A DNA stretch of 64,000 nt from Saccharospirillaceae bacterium (GCA_021208685.1 JAJOJJ010000016.1:183044-247043); one strand, 5' to 3'; numbered from the stretch's first letter, positions 45,397 to 55,890 are shown. Numbers and translations are program-made. Notes: generated by a model from the sequence alone, not told the origin.

Positions 45397-46497
45397 TTAT
45401 TTACCGGTTTTCGCCCGTGTCCACATCCTTGACATATTGCGGGCTTCTTTATCGCTCGGAGTCTTCAGTACGACCAGTTTCTCCTGAGTCGCAGCTGGTG
45501 GATAGATACCAGGATTATCACGAACCTCGGCATCAACCAGCGGTGTGGCTTTGGCGTTTGCGTTAGCGTAAGCGACGTAGTTGGAGATTGGCGCAATCAC
45601 TTCCGGTTGCATCAGATAATTGATGAACGTGTGGGCTGCTGCAGGGTTTGGTGCATCCACCGGGATGACCGCTACGTCGGTCCATACCACCGCGCCTTCG
45701 CTCGGTACGATGTATTCAACATTCACACCGTTAGCCGCTTCCGCTGCACGGGCCTGAGCCTGCAGCATATCGCCGGAATAACCATGGGCAACACAGATGT
45801 CACCGTTGGCCATATCGTTAATGGTCTGTGAGCTGTGGAAGTAACGGATATTAGCGCGTACTCCGGCAATCACATCCGCCGCTTCCTGAATGGCTTTTTT
45901 GCTGAAGTCATCGGTAGGCTTGCCCAGATAAGCACGGGCAGCAACGAATACTTCGGTTGGGTCATCCATCAGGGCAACGCCACAGGCGGAAAGTTTTTTG
46001 GTGATATCAGGGTCAAACACCAGCTTCCAGCTGTCCAGTGGCATGTCGTCACCCAGAATCGCTTTTACTTTGTCGACGTTGTAAGCCAGACCGGTGGTAC
46101 CCCACATGTAAGGCACCAGATACTGGTTGCCCGGATCAATATCGCTCAGGGATTTCAGGATCACTTTATCCAGATTGCCGTAGTTGCTCAGCTTGCTCTT
46201 ATCGTAAGGCTGATACAGCTTGGCGCGGATCAGACGATCAGCAAACGGACGGGCTGTCGGGAACGCCAGATCGTAGCCGCTGCGGCCAGCCAGCATTTTG
46301 GCTTCCAGAACTTCGTTGGAGTCGTATACGTCATAGGTCACCTTAATACCGGTCGCCTTTTCAAAATTGGCGATGGTGTCTTCGGCGATATAATCAGACC
46401 AGTTATAAATATGCAGTTCTTCCTGAGCCGATACCGTAACAGAGGTTGCCATCAGTGCGGCGGTCAGCGAGCCAATACCCAATAAACGCATTTTCAT
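45397..46497 (-). CDS. potF: Periplasmic polyamine-binding protein PotF/SpuD type
   Basis: 366-residue secreted solute-binding protein (signal ending VTVSAQ, then EELHIYNWSDYIAEDTIANFEKATGIKV). The core of putrescine/spermidine-binding proteins is visible: FPTARPFADRLI (a variant of the usual PS motif), WGTTGLAYNVDK, CVAHGYSGDMLQA and a Trp/Asp-rich pocket. It delivers polyamine to PotGHI. Whether putrescine or spermidine is preferred is not clear from sequence. A likely promoter lies ~210 bases upstream, leaving a long leader with a hairpin. Confidence 0.93.
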   Translation of the reverse strand: MKMRLLGIGSLTAALMATSVTVSAQEELHIYNWSDYIAEDTIANFEKATGIKVTYDVYDSNEVLEAKMLAGRSGYDLAFPTARPFADRLIRAKLYQPYDKSKLSNYGNLDKVILKSLSDIDPGNQYLVPYMWGTTGLAYNVDKVKAILGDDMPLDSWKLVFDPDITKKLSACGVALMDDPTEVFVAARAYLGKPTDDFSKKAIQEAADVIAGVRANIRYFHSSQTINDMANGDICVAHGYSGDMLQAQARAAEAANGVNVEYIVPSEGAVVWTDVAVIPVDAPNPAAAHTFINYLMQPEVIAPISNYVAYANANAKATPLVDAEVRDNPGIYPPAATQEKLVVLKTPSDKEARNMSRMWTRAKTGK

Positions 46498-46544
46498 TAA
46501 GCCAGTTCTCCAGCTCCGTTCCCCTCAGGGAAGCCAATAAAACA

Positions 46545-46565
46545 GATAAACCTTCGTGGTTTATC
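46545..46565 (-). promoter_or_regulatory. Hairpin in the potF leader
   Basis: GATAAACC-ACGAA-GGTTTATC on the minus strand, then TGTTTTATT, about 50 bases before the potF start. An 8-bp stem with a weak T-run; it could attenuate potF. Confidence 0.4.
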
Positions 46566-46710
46566 CGGTCTCATATGAAACTCAGGCTATCCGGCCAGAT
46601 GCGGGGTCACCCGCGGGCAGGACAGCGCTGCTTCTCAGTGCCAGTTTGCATGTCCAGAGGCGTTGTTTTTTGCCCCTGCTGCTGCGCGCCATAATGGCAA
46701 TATTCCGCGA

Positions 46711-46739
46711 AAAATACAGATAATAGATTGGATTGTCAC
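46711..46739 (-). promoter_or_regulatory. Candidate sigma70 promoter of potF
   Basis: Minus strand: -35 GTGACA (46734-46739), 17-bp spacer, extended -10 TG-TATTTT (46711-46716). Transcription would start near 46704, giving a leader of about 207 bases. Confidence 0.5.
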
Positions 46740-47166
46740 GATTAATATCCTTTATTCACTGATGAATGAAAAGCATCGCCGGTGCATCCGGGAAAACAGG
46801 GGCGGCGCCAGTAACCGCAAGCCCTGCAGTGCTGCGCAGGGTGAATGGCCAGGATGCTCCCCGGTGCGGAATACTGTCGTCCGCGATGGCGCGATGTTAA
46901 CTGTCCGCATTGTTAAGGCCGGTTGGCTGCCGGTGTCAGCCAGCTCTGGCTGAATTCGCTCTCCCGGCGCTGATAACGCGCTGGCGTCGTAAGCGGCTGA
47001 CGCCGACATGAATGAGGTGCAGCAGCTGACGCGTATTGGTCATATTGGCTGGTCAGAATGGCCTTCCCGCCGTTGTTCTGTGCCCGGGCTGTTGCCGGGG
47101 GCTGTTGTTAGGCGGGTAAACAGCGGCCTGTTATGATGCCGCCAATGCTAAAAAGTGAAGGTTCTG

Positions 47167-49509
47167 ATGGTGTCCCGCAACGGTAAAAAGATGTCCCGTT
47201 CTCCCTCTGCCAAGCGTTCCGCTTCCCGACAATCCTCCGCACAGAAGAAAGGCTGGCCGCGCTGGCTGGTCTGGGCTTTGCGACTGATGCTGGTGGGGTT
47301 GGTGCTGATGCTGGCCGGACTGGTGTATCTGGATGCTCAGGTGCGGGCCAAATTCGATGGCAATAAGTGGACGCTGCCGGCCAAAGTGTTTGCCCGGCCA
47401 TTATCCCTGTATCCGGGTCTGTTGCTCAGTGCGGAACAACTCAAAGCCGAACTGGAGTGGGCCGATTACCGTGAACAGGCCGGAGCGGTTCGCCCGGGCA
47501 GCTATTACCGCGATGGCGATGACTGGGTGATTTATCGCCGGGCTTTCCCGTTCTGGGATGGTCAGGAACCGGCGCGCAAGCTGCGGCTGGAATTCGCTCA
47601 GGGGCGGGTCAGCAACATTGTGGATGATGGCGATGATCAGGCGCTGGTGCGGCTGGAGCCCCAATACATCGGCGGTATTTTCCCGGCCCATAACGAAGAC
47701 CGTGAACTGGTTAAGCTGGAGCAGATTCCGCCGGCTTTAGTCGCCGCGCTGATCGTTACCGAAGATAAAGCCTTCTTTGATCATTGGGGCGTCTCGTTGC
47801 GCGGTATTGCCCGTGCCATGCTGGCCAACGTCAAAGCCGGTGGTTTTGTGCAGGGCGGCTCGACCCTGACTCAGCAGCTGGTGAAGAACTTCTTTTTAAC
47901 CAGCGAGCGCACGCTGGCGCGTAAAGTTCAGGAAGCCTTAATGGCATTGCTGCTGGAACTGCATTACAGCAAAGAACAGATTCTGCAGGCCTATTTAAAT
48001 GAAGTGTATTTAGGGCAGGCCGGACGCCGGGCGATTCATGGCTTTGGTCTGGCCTCGCGTTTTTATTTCGGTAAGCAGGTGCAGGAGCTTAACAACGCTG
48101 AAATTGCCACGCTGGTCGGGCTGGTCAAAGGTGCGTCTTATTACAATCCGCGCCGTAACCCGGAACGCTCGAAACAGCGCCGCGACCTGATTCTGGGATT
48201 AATGGCCGAGAACGGCATTATTTCCGATGCCCAGCGCATTCTGGCGCAGGGTCAGCCACTGGTGACCGCCGATGCGCGCCGTGCCGGTCAACGCGAATAT
48301 CCGGCCTTTCTCGAGCTGGCCAAAGCCCAGCTGCAGCGTGATTACCGGCTGGAAGATCTGCAAAGTGAAGGTCTGCACATCTTCACCACCCTCGACCCCT
48401 GGGCTCAGCATGCGGTAGAGCAGGCGGCCGAGCGTCAGCTGGCGCAGCTGGAGAGCCGCTCCGCCAAACTCAAAGGTCAGCTCGAAACCGCCGCGGTGAT
48501 TACCAGCGTCGATGGCGGCGAAGTACGGGCGTTACTGGGCTCGCGTCAGGCCGAATTCTTTGGTTTTAACCGTGCTCTGGCGGCTAAGCGTGCCATTGGC
48601 TCGCTGGCCAAGCCGGTGGTGTATTTAACCGCTCTGGAGAATGGCCGTTACCACTGGGGCACACCGCTGGAAGATAAACCCGTGTCGGTATCCGGCCCCG
48701 GCGGCCAGTTGTGGCAGCCGCAGAATTACGATCACCGCTCTCACGGCGTGGTGCCGATGGTTGATGGTCTGGCGCTGTCGCTGAATCAGGCCACCGCCCG
48801 GCTGGGCATGAAAGTGGGGCTGAGTAATGTTGCCGCCACCTTCCAGAAACTCGGTTTACAGGCTGAAGTGCCGCCGTACCCGTCGATGCTGCTGGGGGCG
48901 ATTTCGCTGTCGCCCTATGAGGTGGCGGGTATGTATCAGACCATCGCCTCGCAGGGCTTTGTGATGCCGCTGCGTTCGATTGAAGCCGTCACCACGGCAC
49001 AGGGACAAACCCTGTCATCTTATGCGCTGCACGGTGAGCAGGCCTTTGATCCGGCGCTGATGCAATGGCTGCGTTATGGTCTGGAACAAGTGGCCGAGCG
49101 CGGTACGGCGCGGCGTTTAACTCAGGTACTGAGTGGCCCGCTGGCGGCGAAAACCGGTACCAGTGACGACCAGCGCGATGCCTGGTTTGCCGGTTTCGAT
49201 AACCGTTATCTCGGCATTATCTGGGTCGGACGTGACGATAACCAGCCGATGCCTTTTGCCGGTTCCGGAGCTGCTCTGCCAATCTGGCTTGATACCTTCC
49301 GCACGATGGGCAGCGAGCCTTTGTTGCCAGCCTCCGCATTGCGTTTTGCGGCGGTGAATGAACGTGGCGAGCTGGTGGGCGGTGGTTGTCGTGGTACGCT
49401 TTACCCTTTTATCAGCAGCCGTTTACCGGCGTCGCTGCCTGACTGTCAGCCGCTTCAGCCTGAACCGGCGCCTGAGGAGAAAAAATCGTGGTTCGACTGG
49501 TTGTTCTGA
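47167..49509 (+). CDS. mrcB: Penicillin-binding protein 1B (bifunctional class A)
   Basis: 780-residue murein synthase. After a basic cytoplasmic tail (~1-35) and one membrane helix (~37-60), a UB2H-like region precedes the GT51 transglycosylase domain: TEDKAFFDHWGVSLRGIARA (catalytic Glu) and GGSTLTQQLVKNFFL. The transpeptidase has SLAKP (SxxK nucleophile Ser), SLN (in LALSLNQATA) and AAKTGTSDD (KTG). Near the start, GAAGG lies 5 bases before the ATG at 47167; a GTG at 47155 is less likely. It makes glycan strands and cross-links them in the periplasm. It overlaps the TPR lipoprotein gene by 22 bases; no recognisable LpoB-type activator is present. Confidence 0.95.
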   Translation: MVSRNGKKMSRSPSAKRSASRQSSAQKKGWPRWLVWALRLMLVGLVLMLAGLVYLDAQVRAKFDGNKWTLPAKVFARPLSLYPGLLLSAEQLKAELEWADYREQAGAVRPGSYYRDGDDWVIYRRAFPFWDGQEPARKLRLEFAQGRVSNIVDDGDDQALVRLEPQYIGGIFPAHNEDRELVKLEQIPPALVAALIVTEDKAFFDHWGVSLRGIARAMLANVKAGGFVQGGSTLTQQLVKNFFLTSERTLARKVQEALMALLLELHYSKEQILQAYLNEVYLGQAGRRAIHGFGLASRFYFGKQVQELNNAEIATLVGLVKGASYYNPRRNPERSKQRRDLILGLMAENGIISDAQRILAQGQPLVTADARRAGQREYPAFLELAKAQLQRDYRLEDLQSEGLHIFTTLDPWAQHAVEQAAERQLAQLESRSAKLKGQLETAAVITSVDGGEVRALLGSRQAEFFGFNRALAAKRAIGSLAKPVVYLTALENGRYHWGTPLEDKPVSVSGPGGQLWQPQNYDHRSHGVVPMVDGLALSLNQATARLGMKVGLSNVAATFQKLGLQAEVPPYPSMLLGAISLSPYEVAGMYQTIASQGFVMPLRSIEAVTTAQGQTLSSYALHGEQAFDPALMQWLRYGLEQVAERGTARRLTQVLSGPLAAKTGTSDDQRDAWFAGFDNRYLGIIWVGRDDNQPMPFAGSGAALPIWLDTFRTMGSEPLLPASALRFAAVNERGELVGGGCRGTLYPFISSRLPASLPDCQPLQPEPAPEEKKSWFDWLF

Positions 49510-49985
49510 GAGGTGTATCGCTTCCCCTGTTGTTCTTGTCGTTGTTGCTGGGTGGGCTGAGTGGCTGTACGCCACTGCCGCCAAAACCGGAACAGCAACA
49601 GGCAACGGCCGACCATCTGCCCCAGTGGCAGGACGGTATGCTGGCCTCGCTCAGTCAGGGCGAACATCACCCGGCGGTTGCCAGTTTGTTTGCCAAAGCC
49701 GAACAGGCGCGTCAGCAACAGCTTTGGCGTAAAGCCATGACCTACCTTGATCAGGCGCGCCAGATTCAGCCGCGCAACCCGGCGGTGTTTTATCGTCAGG
49801 CCTGGGTCAGCCTGCAGATGGGCGATGCCGTGCGCGCCGAACAGTTACTGCAGCGCGCGCTGGTATTTGCCGGTGGCGACAGGGAATTAACCCGGCGTTT
49901 GCGTTTATTAATGGCCGAAGCACTGGATGCGCAGGGCCGTGGCGCCGAGGCGGATAACCTCAGACGGCAGGCGGCGCTGGGGTAA
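49488..49985 (+). CDS. TPR lipoprotein downstream of mrcB
   Basis: 165-residue exported lipoprotein with lipobox LSGC (after a ~25-residue hydrophobic signal) and about two tetratricopeptide repeats (residues ~70-140: QQQLWRKAMTYLDQARQIQPRNP, AVFYRQAWVSLQMGDAVRAEQLLQRAL). TPR lipoproteins often act as scaffolds in the envelope. It starts with GTG inside the end of mrcB; GAGGAG lies ~8 bases before. The pairing suggests a partner role with PBP1B, perhaps like LpoA/LpoB, which is inference. No close named family is recognised. Confidence 0.78.
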   Translation: MVRLVVLRGVSLPLLFLSLLLGGLSGCTPLPPKPEQQQATADHLPQWQDGMLASLSQGEHHPAVASLFAKAEQARQQQLWRKAMTYLDQARQIQPRNPAVFYRQAWVSLQMGDAVRAEQLLQRALVFAGGDRELTRRLRLLMAEALDAQGRGAEADNLRRQAALG

Positions 49986-50102
49986 AAAAGAAAGGCTGCT
50001 AAAAGCTTATACACATTATCTGCTGCGAGGTCCGTTGCTTTTGCATCGGGTCAGATAGAGCAACGGCCCGGACAGCGTTCAACATAACGTCGGTTACTGG
50101 AC

Positions 50103-51596
50103 TCAGTCCGATACGTGAAACTGGGTCAGTAATCCACGCAGGTCGGTCGCCATAGCCACTAACCGTTCTGAATTATGCGCCGAGCCACTGGCGTAGCCGG
50201 AGGTTTCTTCACTGATATCGCGGATGACGTTCAGATTGGCATTCACTTCACTGATGGCATTGTTCTGCTCGTCGATAGAGCGGGCAATCTGCTGGCTCAT
50301 ACGATGAATATTGGTCACTGCCTGTTTCATACCCAGCAGGTTGTCGCTGCTGGCGGCAATCTGACTGACACTGCTGTCAACGCCCTGCTGACTGGTCTCC
50401 ATGGCGCTGACGGCTTCGCCTGAACCTTTCTGCAGGCGTTCAATCATGCGCTGAATTTCTTCGGTGCTTTCATGGGTGCGGGATGCCAGTGTGCGCACTT
50501 CATCGGCAACCACCGCAAAGCCGCGCCCCTGTTCGCCTGCTCGTGCTGCTTCAATCGCAGCGTTCAGCGCCAGCAGGTTGGTCTGCTCGGCGATGCCCTG
50601 AATAACGGCCAGTACGGAGCCGATATTATTGCTTTCGGTATCCAGGTTTTTAATCACCTGATTGGCGCGATCAATACTGCCGGCCAGATTCTCGATGGTG
50701 CGGCGTGCCTGCATGATGCTTATTTCACTGTCCTGACCGATTTTATCGGCGGCTTCGGCGGCACTCGCAGCATCCTGAGAATGACTGTAAATGGTCTGCA
50801 TCGACGAGGTCATCTGTGTTGTGGCGCTGGCGATCATTCCGGTTTCTTGGTGCTGACGTTTGGCACCTGCGCTCATGCGTTGCGTTGATTCAGAAAAGGA
50901 ACGGCCAACCTCGTCAATTTGTCGTGAAAGTTTTGCCAGCTGGCTGACCAGATCGTTCATCAGGGCAAAGAAGTCATTAAACGATTTGGTGAATTTTCCT
51001 TCCGGATGTTCAATGCGGAAGGTCAGATCAATTGCTCCGTCGCGGGCAATGTGTGCGCCGATTTCGGCCAGCTCGGTATTTTGCTGAAATTCCTGCCAGC
51101 TTTTATGGGCGAGGTACATCAGCGCAGCCGATTCAATGACGACGAATACTGCGTGCAGCAATACGATGCTGATCCCGGTGCGCGATTCAAATACCCAGAC
51201 ATTACTGCCGTTTTCCTGCAGGTAATTAAACAGCAGGTGATGTACGGCAATGGTGGCGGCAGCGACCAGAATCGGCATTACGTCGCGGTAATACAGCAGA
51301 AGAGCGAGCAGTGCAAAAATACCAAAGTGCATCTCAATGAGGCCATGAGCCTGATGAATATGCAGTGCGGCAAACATCATTAACGAAGCCGCGTACGCGA
51401 TACGCGACAGGCGGCTGCCGGGGGAAACCTTACTGACGATGAATGGTACCAGCAGCGCGGGGGTACCAATCAGCAGCGCTTCAGCCCAGGTGTTGTACCA
51501 GTTGGCGAGCAGTAAAGAGACGACAAACAGAGCGCTGTTTATGCCAAGAAAAAAGCGGTCAGCCTGACGGTAAAAATCATCGCGGATTGAATTCAT
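50103..51596 (-). CDS. Methyl-accepting chemotaxis protein with a multi-helix, histidine-rich membrane sensor
   Basis: 497-residue chemoreceptor without a periplasmic domain. The first ~190 residues are about six membrane helices with a cluster of histidines: [16 protein letters not shown] and a later [16 protein letters not shown]-like linker (~190-250) and a normal signalling domain follow ([44 protein letters not shown]). Six-helix histidine-containing sensors of this kind occur in chemoreceptors and c-di-GMP enzymes; intramembrane haem, metal or redox sensing is possible but unproven. It is monocistronic, 73 bases after the small membrane protein on the same strand. Confidence 0.88.
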   Translation of the reverse strand: MNSIRDDFYRQADRFFLGINSALFVVSLLLANWYNTWAEALLIGTPALLVPFIVSKVSPGSRLSRIAYAASLMMFAALHIHQAHGLIEMHFGIFALLALLLYYRDVMPILVAAATIAVHHLLFNYLQENGSNVWVFESRTGISIVLLHAVFVVIESAALMYLAHKSWQEFQQNTELAEIGAHIARDGAIDLTFRIEHPEGKFTKSFNDFFALMNDLVSQLAKLSRQIDEVGRSFSESTQRMSAGAKRQHQETGMIASATTQMTSSMQTIYSHSQDAASAAEAADKIGQDSEISIMQARRTIENLAGSIDRANQVIKNLDTESNNIGSVLAVIQGIAEQTNLLALNAAIEAARAGEQGRGFAVVADEVRTLASRTHESTEEIQRMIERLQKGSGEAVSAMETSQQGVDSSVSQIAASSDNLLGMKQAVTNIHRMSQQIARSIDEQNNAISEVNANLNVIRDISEETSGYASGSAHNSERLVAMATDLRGLLTQFHVSD

Positions 51597-51669
51597 TGGG
51601 GCACCTGAACGGTCGGTAAAGTGGAGCCTGTCGGTTAATCTGCAGGGATCAACCGACGATAAACCCCCC

Positions 51670-52263
51670 TCAGCTTAGTTCAGATTCCGCTGCCCGCTCC
51701 GCCCATATCGGCATCACACTGATGCTGGTCATACTTAACCAGAATAACAGCGGCTCCGGCTGATTCTGGCTGGACAATATCCAGGCCAGTGCGCCGCAGG
51801 CCATGATCAGTTGCGCGGCCAGCCAGATGCGGATTTTGGCCAGTTTCCACAGCGCCAGCAGCAGGGCGATTACGGCTGCCGCAGCAATGGTCATCAGTAA
51901 CGCATCGAGCTGGTTATTACGGCGGCAGAGTTCAAACACCACACATAATGCCAGCAGTACCCGTCCCCAGATCATCCGTGACCACTGATACCCCAGCGCC
52001 TGAGCGCCGAGCACAATAATCAATAACGGCAGGGCAGCGTACAGGCTCAGCTGTTGCAGTATTAATGTGGCCGCGGGCGGCAGCTGAAACAGTTCGGCGG
52101 CTGCCGCGCAGAGCAGCAACAGGCCCGCCGCAAAACGCGCGGCCGATTCGCCGCGCCATTCTGCTTTTGTTCCGTCATTCGGGTGTTGCTGGTTCGGGCG
52201 CTGTTGCAGGCACAGCCAGGCGCTGACCAGCAACAGCATCATCGCGGCAAACTGGGCATCCAT
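51670..52263 (-). CDS. Uncharacterised small membrane protein downstream of hemL
   Basis: 197-residue hydrophobic protein with about six or seven membrane segments and short loops, one charged region at residues ~22-42 ([18 protein letters not shown]). I recognise no family. Its ATG overlaps the hemL stop (TA-ATG), so it is translationally coupled and probably co-expressed with haem synthesis, but no function follows from that. It precedes the histidine-rich chemoreceptor on the same strand. Confidence 0.65.
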   Translation of the reverse strand: MDAQFAAMMLLLVSAWLCLQQRPNQQHPNDGTKAEWRGESAARFAAGLLLLCAAAAELFQLPPAATLILQQLSLYAALPLLIIVLGAQALGYQWSRMIWGRVLLALCVVFELCRRNNQLDALLMTIAAAAVIALLLALWKLAKIRIWLAAQLIMACGALAWILSSQNQPEPLLFWLSMTSISVMPIWAERAAESELS

Positions 52264-53558
52264 TACAGGGTGGCCATTACGCGGGCGGCGGCGGCGATGG
52301 TTTCCAGAATATCCTGCTCGCTGTGGGCGATGGACATAAAACCGGCTTCGAAAGAACTTGGCGCCAGGTAAACACCTTCTTTCAGCATGCCGTGGAAGAA
52401 CTGATTAAAGCGCGCGCCATCGCAGTGGTCGGCCACGTCGCGGAAGGTGTTTACTTCTTTCAGCTCGGTAAAGAAGAAACCAAACATAGAACCGGCGCTG
52501 TTGTGGGTAAACGGAATACCGTGCGCATCGGCAGCGGCCTGCAGGCCGTTCAGCAATAATTGCACGCGGGCGCTCAGCTGGTCGTAGAAACCGGGCTTCT
52601 GAATGGCTTTCAGCATGGCTAAACCGGCAGCCATCGCCAGCGGATTACCCGACAGTGTACCGGCCTGATAGACAGGGCCCAGCGGCGCCAGATATTCCAT
52701 AATTTCGCGCTTACCACCAAAGGCACCCACCGGCAGACCGCCGCCAATGACTTTGCCCAGACAGGTCATGTCCGGCACGATGCTGTAATATTCCTGAGCG
52801 CCGCCCAGTGCTGCGCGGAAACCACTCATCACTTCATCAAAAATCAGCACAATGCCGTGCACGGTGCACAGTTCACGTAATCCCTGCAGGAAGGATTTGC
52901 TTGGCGGAATGCAGTTCATATTGCCGGCCACCGGCTCGATGATCACACAGGCAATGTCGTCGCCCATTTGCGCGAAGCATTCTTTAACGCTGTCGAGATT
53001 GTTGTAGTCGAGGGTGATGGTGTTGGCAGCAACGGCGGCTGGCACACCCGGAGAGGTCGGCACACCTAAGGTCAGCATGCCGGAGCCGGCTTTTACCAGC
53101 AGCGAATCGGCGTGGCCGTGGTAACAGCCTTCAAATTTCACCAGCTTATCGCGGCCGGTAAAACCACGCGCCAGACGAATCGCACTCATGGTGGCTTCGG
53201 TGCCGGAGTTCACCATGCGCACCATGTCCATGGACGGAATCAGTTTGCACACTTCTTCGGCCATTTCGATTTCGATATGGGTCGGTGCGCCAAAGCTCAG
53301 GCCTTTGTCCATGCGGGCGCGTACGGCGTCGAGAATTTCATCGGCGCTGTGGCCCAGAATCATCGGCCCCCAGCTGCCGACGTAATCGATATAGCGGTTG
53401 CCGTCGGCGTCAAACACATAAGCGCCTTTGGCATGATCGAAGAAAATCGGGGTGCCGCCCACGCCTTTAAATGCACGCACCGGTGAATTAACTCCGCCGG
53501 GAATGTGTTTTTGTGCGGCGGCAAACAGGGCTTCGGACTGGGCGATGGAATAGCTCAT
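52263..53558 (-). CDS. hemL: Glutamate-1-semialdehyde 2,1-aminomutase
   Basis: 431-residue fold-type I PLP aminomutase that makes 5-aminolevulinate for haem. [80 protein letters not shown] and [16 protein letters not shown] (PLP Lys) are all in place. It lies 21 bases after hemJ on the minus strand and overlaps the membrane-protein gene. Complete. Confidence 0.97.
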   Translation of the reverse strand: MSYSIAQSEALFAAAQKHIPGGVNSPVRAFKGVGGTPIFFDHAKGAYVFDADGNRYIDYVGSWGPMILGHSADEILDAVRARMDKGLSFGAPTHIEIEMAEEVCKLIPSMDMVRMVNSGTEATMSAIRLARGFTGRDKLVKFEGCYHGHADSLLVKAGSGMLTLGVPTSPGVPAAVAANTITLDYNNLDSVKECFAQMGDDIACVIIEPVAGNMNCIPPSKSFLQGLRELCTVHGIVLIFDEVMSGFRAALGGAQEYYSIVPDMTCLGKVIGGGLPVGAFGGKREIMEYLAPLGPVYQAGTLSGNPLAMAAGLAMLKAIQKPGFYDQLSARVQLLLNGLQAAADAHGIPFTHNSAGSMFGFFFTELKEVNTFRDVADHCDGARFNQFFHGMLKEGVYLAPSSFEAGFMSIAHSEQDILETIAAAARVMATL

Positions 53559-53579
53559 AGCACTCTCTTTTTACAGACG

Positions 53580-54011
53580 TTAAAACGGACGCACGACCAC
53601 CAGAATCACAATGGCGATCAGCATGAAGACGGGGATTTCGTTAAACCAGCGGTAAAACACATGGCTGCGCTGGTTATTGTCGTCGCGGAATACATTTAAT
53701 AAATGGCCGCAGTAAACATGGTAAATCACCAGCAGGGCAACCAGCGTCAGCTTGGCGTGCATCCAGTGGCTTTCGATAAGGTAGAAACGCGGATTAAACG
53801 TCAGCAGCCAGGCGCCCAGCGCCAGCACCACAATCATCGATGGCGTCATAATGCCGCGGTACAGCTTGCGTTCCATGATTTTAAACCGCTCACGCGACAC
53901 CTGATCTTCGGCGCTGGCGTGATACACAAACAGACGGGGCAGATAAAAAATGGCGGCAAACCAGGTGACGACGGCAATAATGTGAAAGGCTTTTACGTAC
54001 AGAAAAGTCAT
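53580..54011 (-). CDS. hemJ: HemJ-type protoporphyrinogen IX oxidase (UPF0093)
   Basis: 143-residue protein with four membrane segments. The N-terminus FLYVKAFHIIAVVTWFAAIFYLPRLFVYHA and the RKLYRGIMTPSM segment are the conserved core of HemJ, the membrane enzyme that oxidises protoporphyrinogen IX in bacteria lacking HemY and HemG. Its ATG overlaps the stop of the upstream channel gene (TA-ATG). Next to hemL, it supports a haem-synthesis role. Confidence 0.88.
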   Translation of the reverse strand: MTFLYVKAFHIIAVVTWFAAIFYLPRLFVYHASAEDQVSRERFKIMERKLYRGIMTPSMIVVLALGAWLLTFNPRFYLIESHWMHAKLTLVALLVIYHVYCGHLLNVFRDDNNQRSHVFYRWFNEIPVFMLIAIVILVVVRPF

Positions 54012-55752
54012 TAACGCCCCCGGGGCTGATAGCGGTAAAAATGTTCGATCTGGGTTTGCGATACCAGACCAACACAGCGGCTGGATGGGTCATCGCGGTA
54101 AACGGCCAGCCATTGTAAGTGATGCTGCTGCATCAGGTCTAAGGCATCCTGCAGATTGGCTTTAAGCGAAATTCGCTCAACCTGCTGACGGTCGGCGGGG
54201 ATGGCAATCAGATCAATATCGTCATCGTTGCGCTCACCGCTTTCGTTTTCCTGCTCTTTGCGCAGGCTCAGTGCCTCGGCCACTGCGGCGGGCGGCAGGA
54301 TAATGTTTTCTTCTTCCAGTAACAGCCATTCCGGTTCGCGCTGCAGAATAAATCCGGCGGCTTCCGGTGACAGATGGCGCGAGGCGGAGACAAAAGATTG
54401 CTCCATCGCTTCCGCCACCCAGGTATTGCGCAACATCTGCTGCACCGGGTCAGGCAGCTGATAATGGTGGCCGCCACCCAGCTGTACCTCAAATACCGAT
54501 GGCAGACGGAAGATTTCACTCACCACCAGACTGGCAATCACGATGGTCAGCATGCCGGGCATAATAATGTTCGGGTTGGCGCTCAGTTCCAGCAGTGCCA
54601 CCAGAGCGGCCAGCGGCGCGTGTAATACCGCGCCCATTAAAGCGGCCATGCCGAGCAATGTGTAAAAGCCGATGGATACCGGATATTGCGGCAGCCACCA
54701 GGCCGATAACTGTCCGAGCAAACCGCCCAGCGTGGCACCGATAAATAAGGTCGGGCCAATTAACCCGGCCGGAAAACCAACCGCCGCCGCCCAGGCGGCC
54801 AGTACCAGCTTGGCCAGCAACAACCCGAGCAGGGTGCCCATCACCACCTTTCCGGCAAGAGTATCGTTCACGGTGTCGTAACCGATGCCCATAACCTGTG
54901 GCAGCAGCAGGCTGATGAATGCCGTTGCCGCGCTCAGTCCGCCCCATTTAAGCCACAACGGCAAGGTGTTCAGACGCTGAAAAAAACGCACCAGTAAAAT
55001 AAAGCCGCTGGCAACGATGCCACCAATAACGCCGAGGGCAAGAATGTAGGGAATTTCCAGCAGCGAGTTCATATCAACGCCGGGTACGGCGAACGCCGTC
55101 TGCGCACCGAATACCGCCTCGCTGACAATGGCACCGGCGACCGAGGCGAGAATAATCGGAATAAAACCACGGATGTTGTATTCCAGCAGCACCACTTCCA
55201 TGGCGAAGATCACACCCGCCATGGGTGTGTTGAATGATGCTGAAATGGCACTGGCGACACCGGCTCCGGCAATAATCCGCAGCGGTGATGTGCCAGACCG
55301 ACACTCTGTCCTATCTGGCTGGCGATACCGGCACCGAGGTGAATGGCTGGCCCTTCGCGACCCACGCTGTGGCCGCTGATGATCGCGATGACGGCGGCAA
55401 ACCACTGCAGCACAATATTGCTCTTAGGCAGGTAACCCTGATGCAATTCCATGCGTTGCAGTACATGGGTAACACCGACGCCACGGCGCTCGGGTTTAAT
55501 CCGGTAAAAAATAGCAATCAGCAGCAGACTGCCAGCGCACAGCAGGGCGATACGGGCGGCGTGACTGAGGTGTTCAAAATCGTCGGAGTTTGCAATCGGC
55601 AGCAGGTTGCCGACAGGAAATTCAATGGCCAGACGGAACAGAGTGATGACCAGGGCGCTGGCCAGACCCGCAATCAGCGAGAGTAATGCCAGACCAATCT
55701 GGTTATCGGATAAAGCAATCAGGCTGAGCCACTGTTGTCTGAGGCGCTTCAC
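54011..55752 (-). pseudogene. ClC-type chloride channel/transporter with CBS domain, frameshifted
   Basis: Together ~580 residues of a ClC protein, but split in two frames. The first part (GTG start at 55752 to ~55290) holds SGHSVGREGPAIHLGAGIAS, with the gating Glu in GREGP. The second part (open in another frame down to 54011) resumes with LRIIAGAGVASAISASFNTPMAGVIFAMEVV, GFPAGLIGPTLFIG and a C-terminal CBS-like region. Between GGT CTG and CTG CGG only 11 bases lie (55283-55293) where 12 are needed, so one base is missing. A sequencing or assembly error is as likely as true decay: everything else is intact. Coupling to hemJ follows through TA-ATG. Confidence 0.82.
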
Positions 55753-55818
55753 GGTAAACCGGCATCCTTATCCGGTAACGGGCTTACCGGCGTGGTGTCA
55801 ACGGGGGACAAGAATCAG

Positions 55819-55824
55819 TATTAT
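55819..55824 (+). promoter_or_regulatory. Candidate -10 box of the argC promoter
   Basis: TATTAT in the 138-bp gap between the ClC gene and argC, ~70 bases before the argC start. No convincing -35 at 17 bp (TGTCAA). Confidence 0.3.
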
Positions 55825-55890
55825 ACCCGCCTTTCTGTATTTAACCGCTCCCGGTTTTGCCGGGCGGTCTTCTGACATACGAGGTTTGGC

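Larger units (their letters stand above)
46498..47166. other. Gene-free 669-bp gap between potF and mrcB
   Basis: Open frames here (for instance 46752-47009 minus) are short, Arg/Ser/Pro-rich and unlike proteins. The left third is the potF promoter and leader. The rest has no recognised gene, RNA or mobile element. The mrcB promoter is not evident. Confidence 0.55.

Noticed and set aside
46752..47009. 85-residue minus-strand ORF in the potF-mrcB gap
   Set aside because: Arg/Ser/Pro/Ala-rich, no ribosome site, no family pattern; looks like chance in GC-rich DNA.
50030..50060. CCGTTGCT...AGCAACGG inverted repeat after the TPR lipoprotein as a terminator
   Set aside because: Loop of ~19 nt and no T-run on either strand.
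54011..55405. A 464-residue channel gene starting at 55405 in its own frame
   Set aside because: Its first ~40 residues are Arg-rich frameshift product; the true N-terminal half lies in another frame from 55752.
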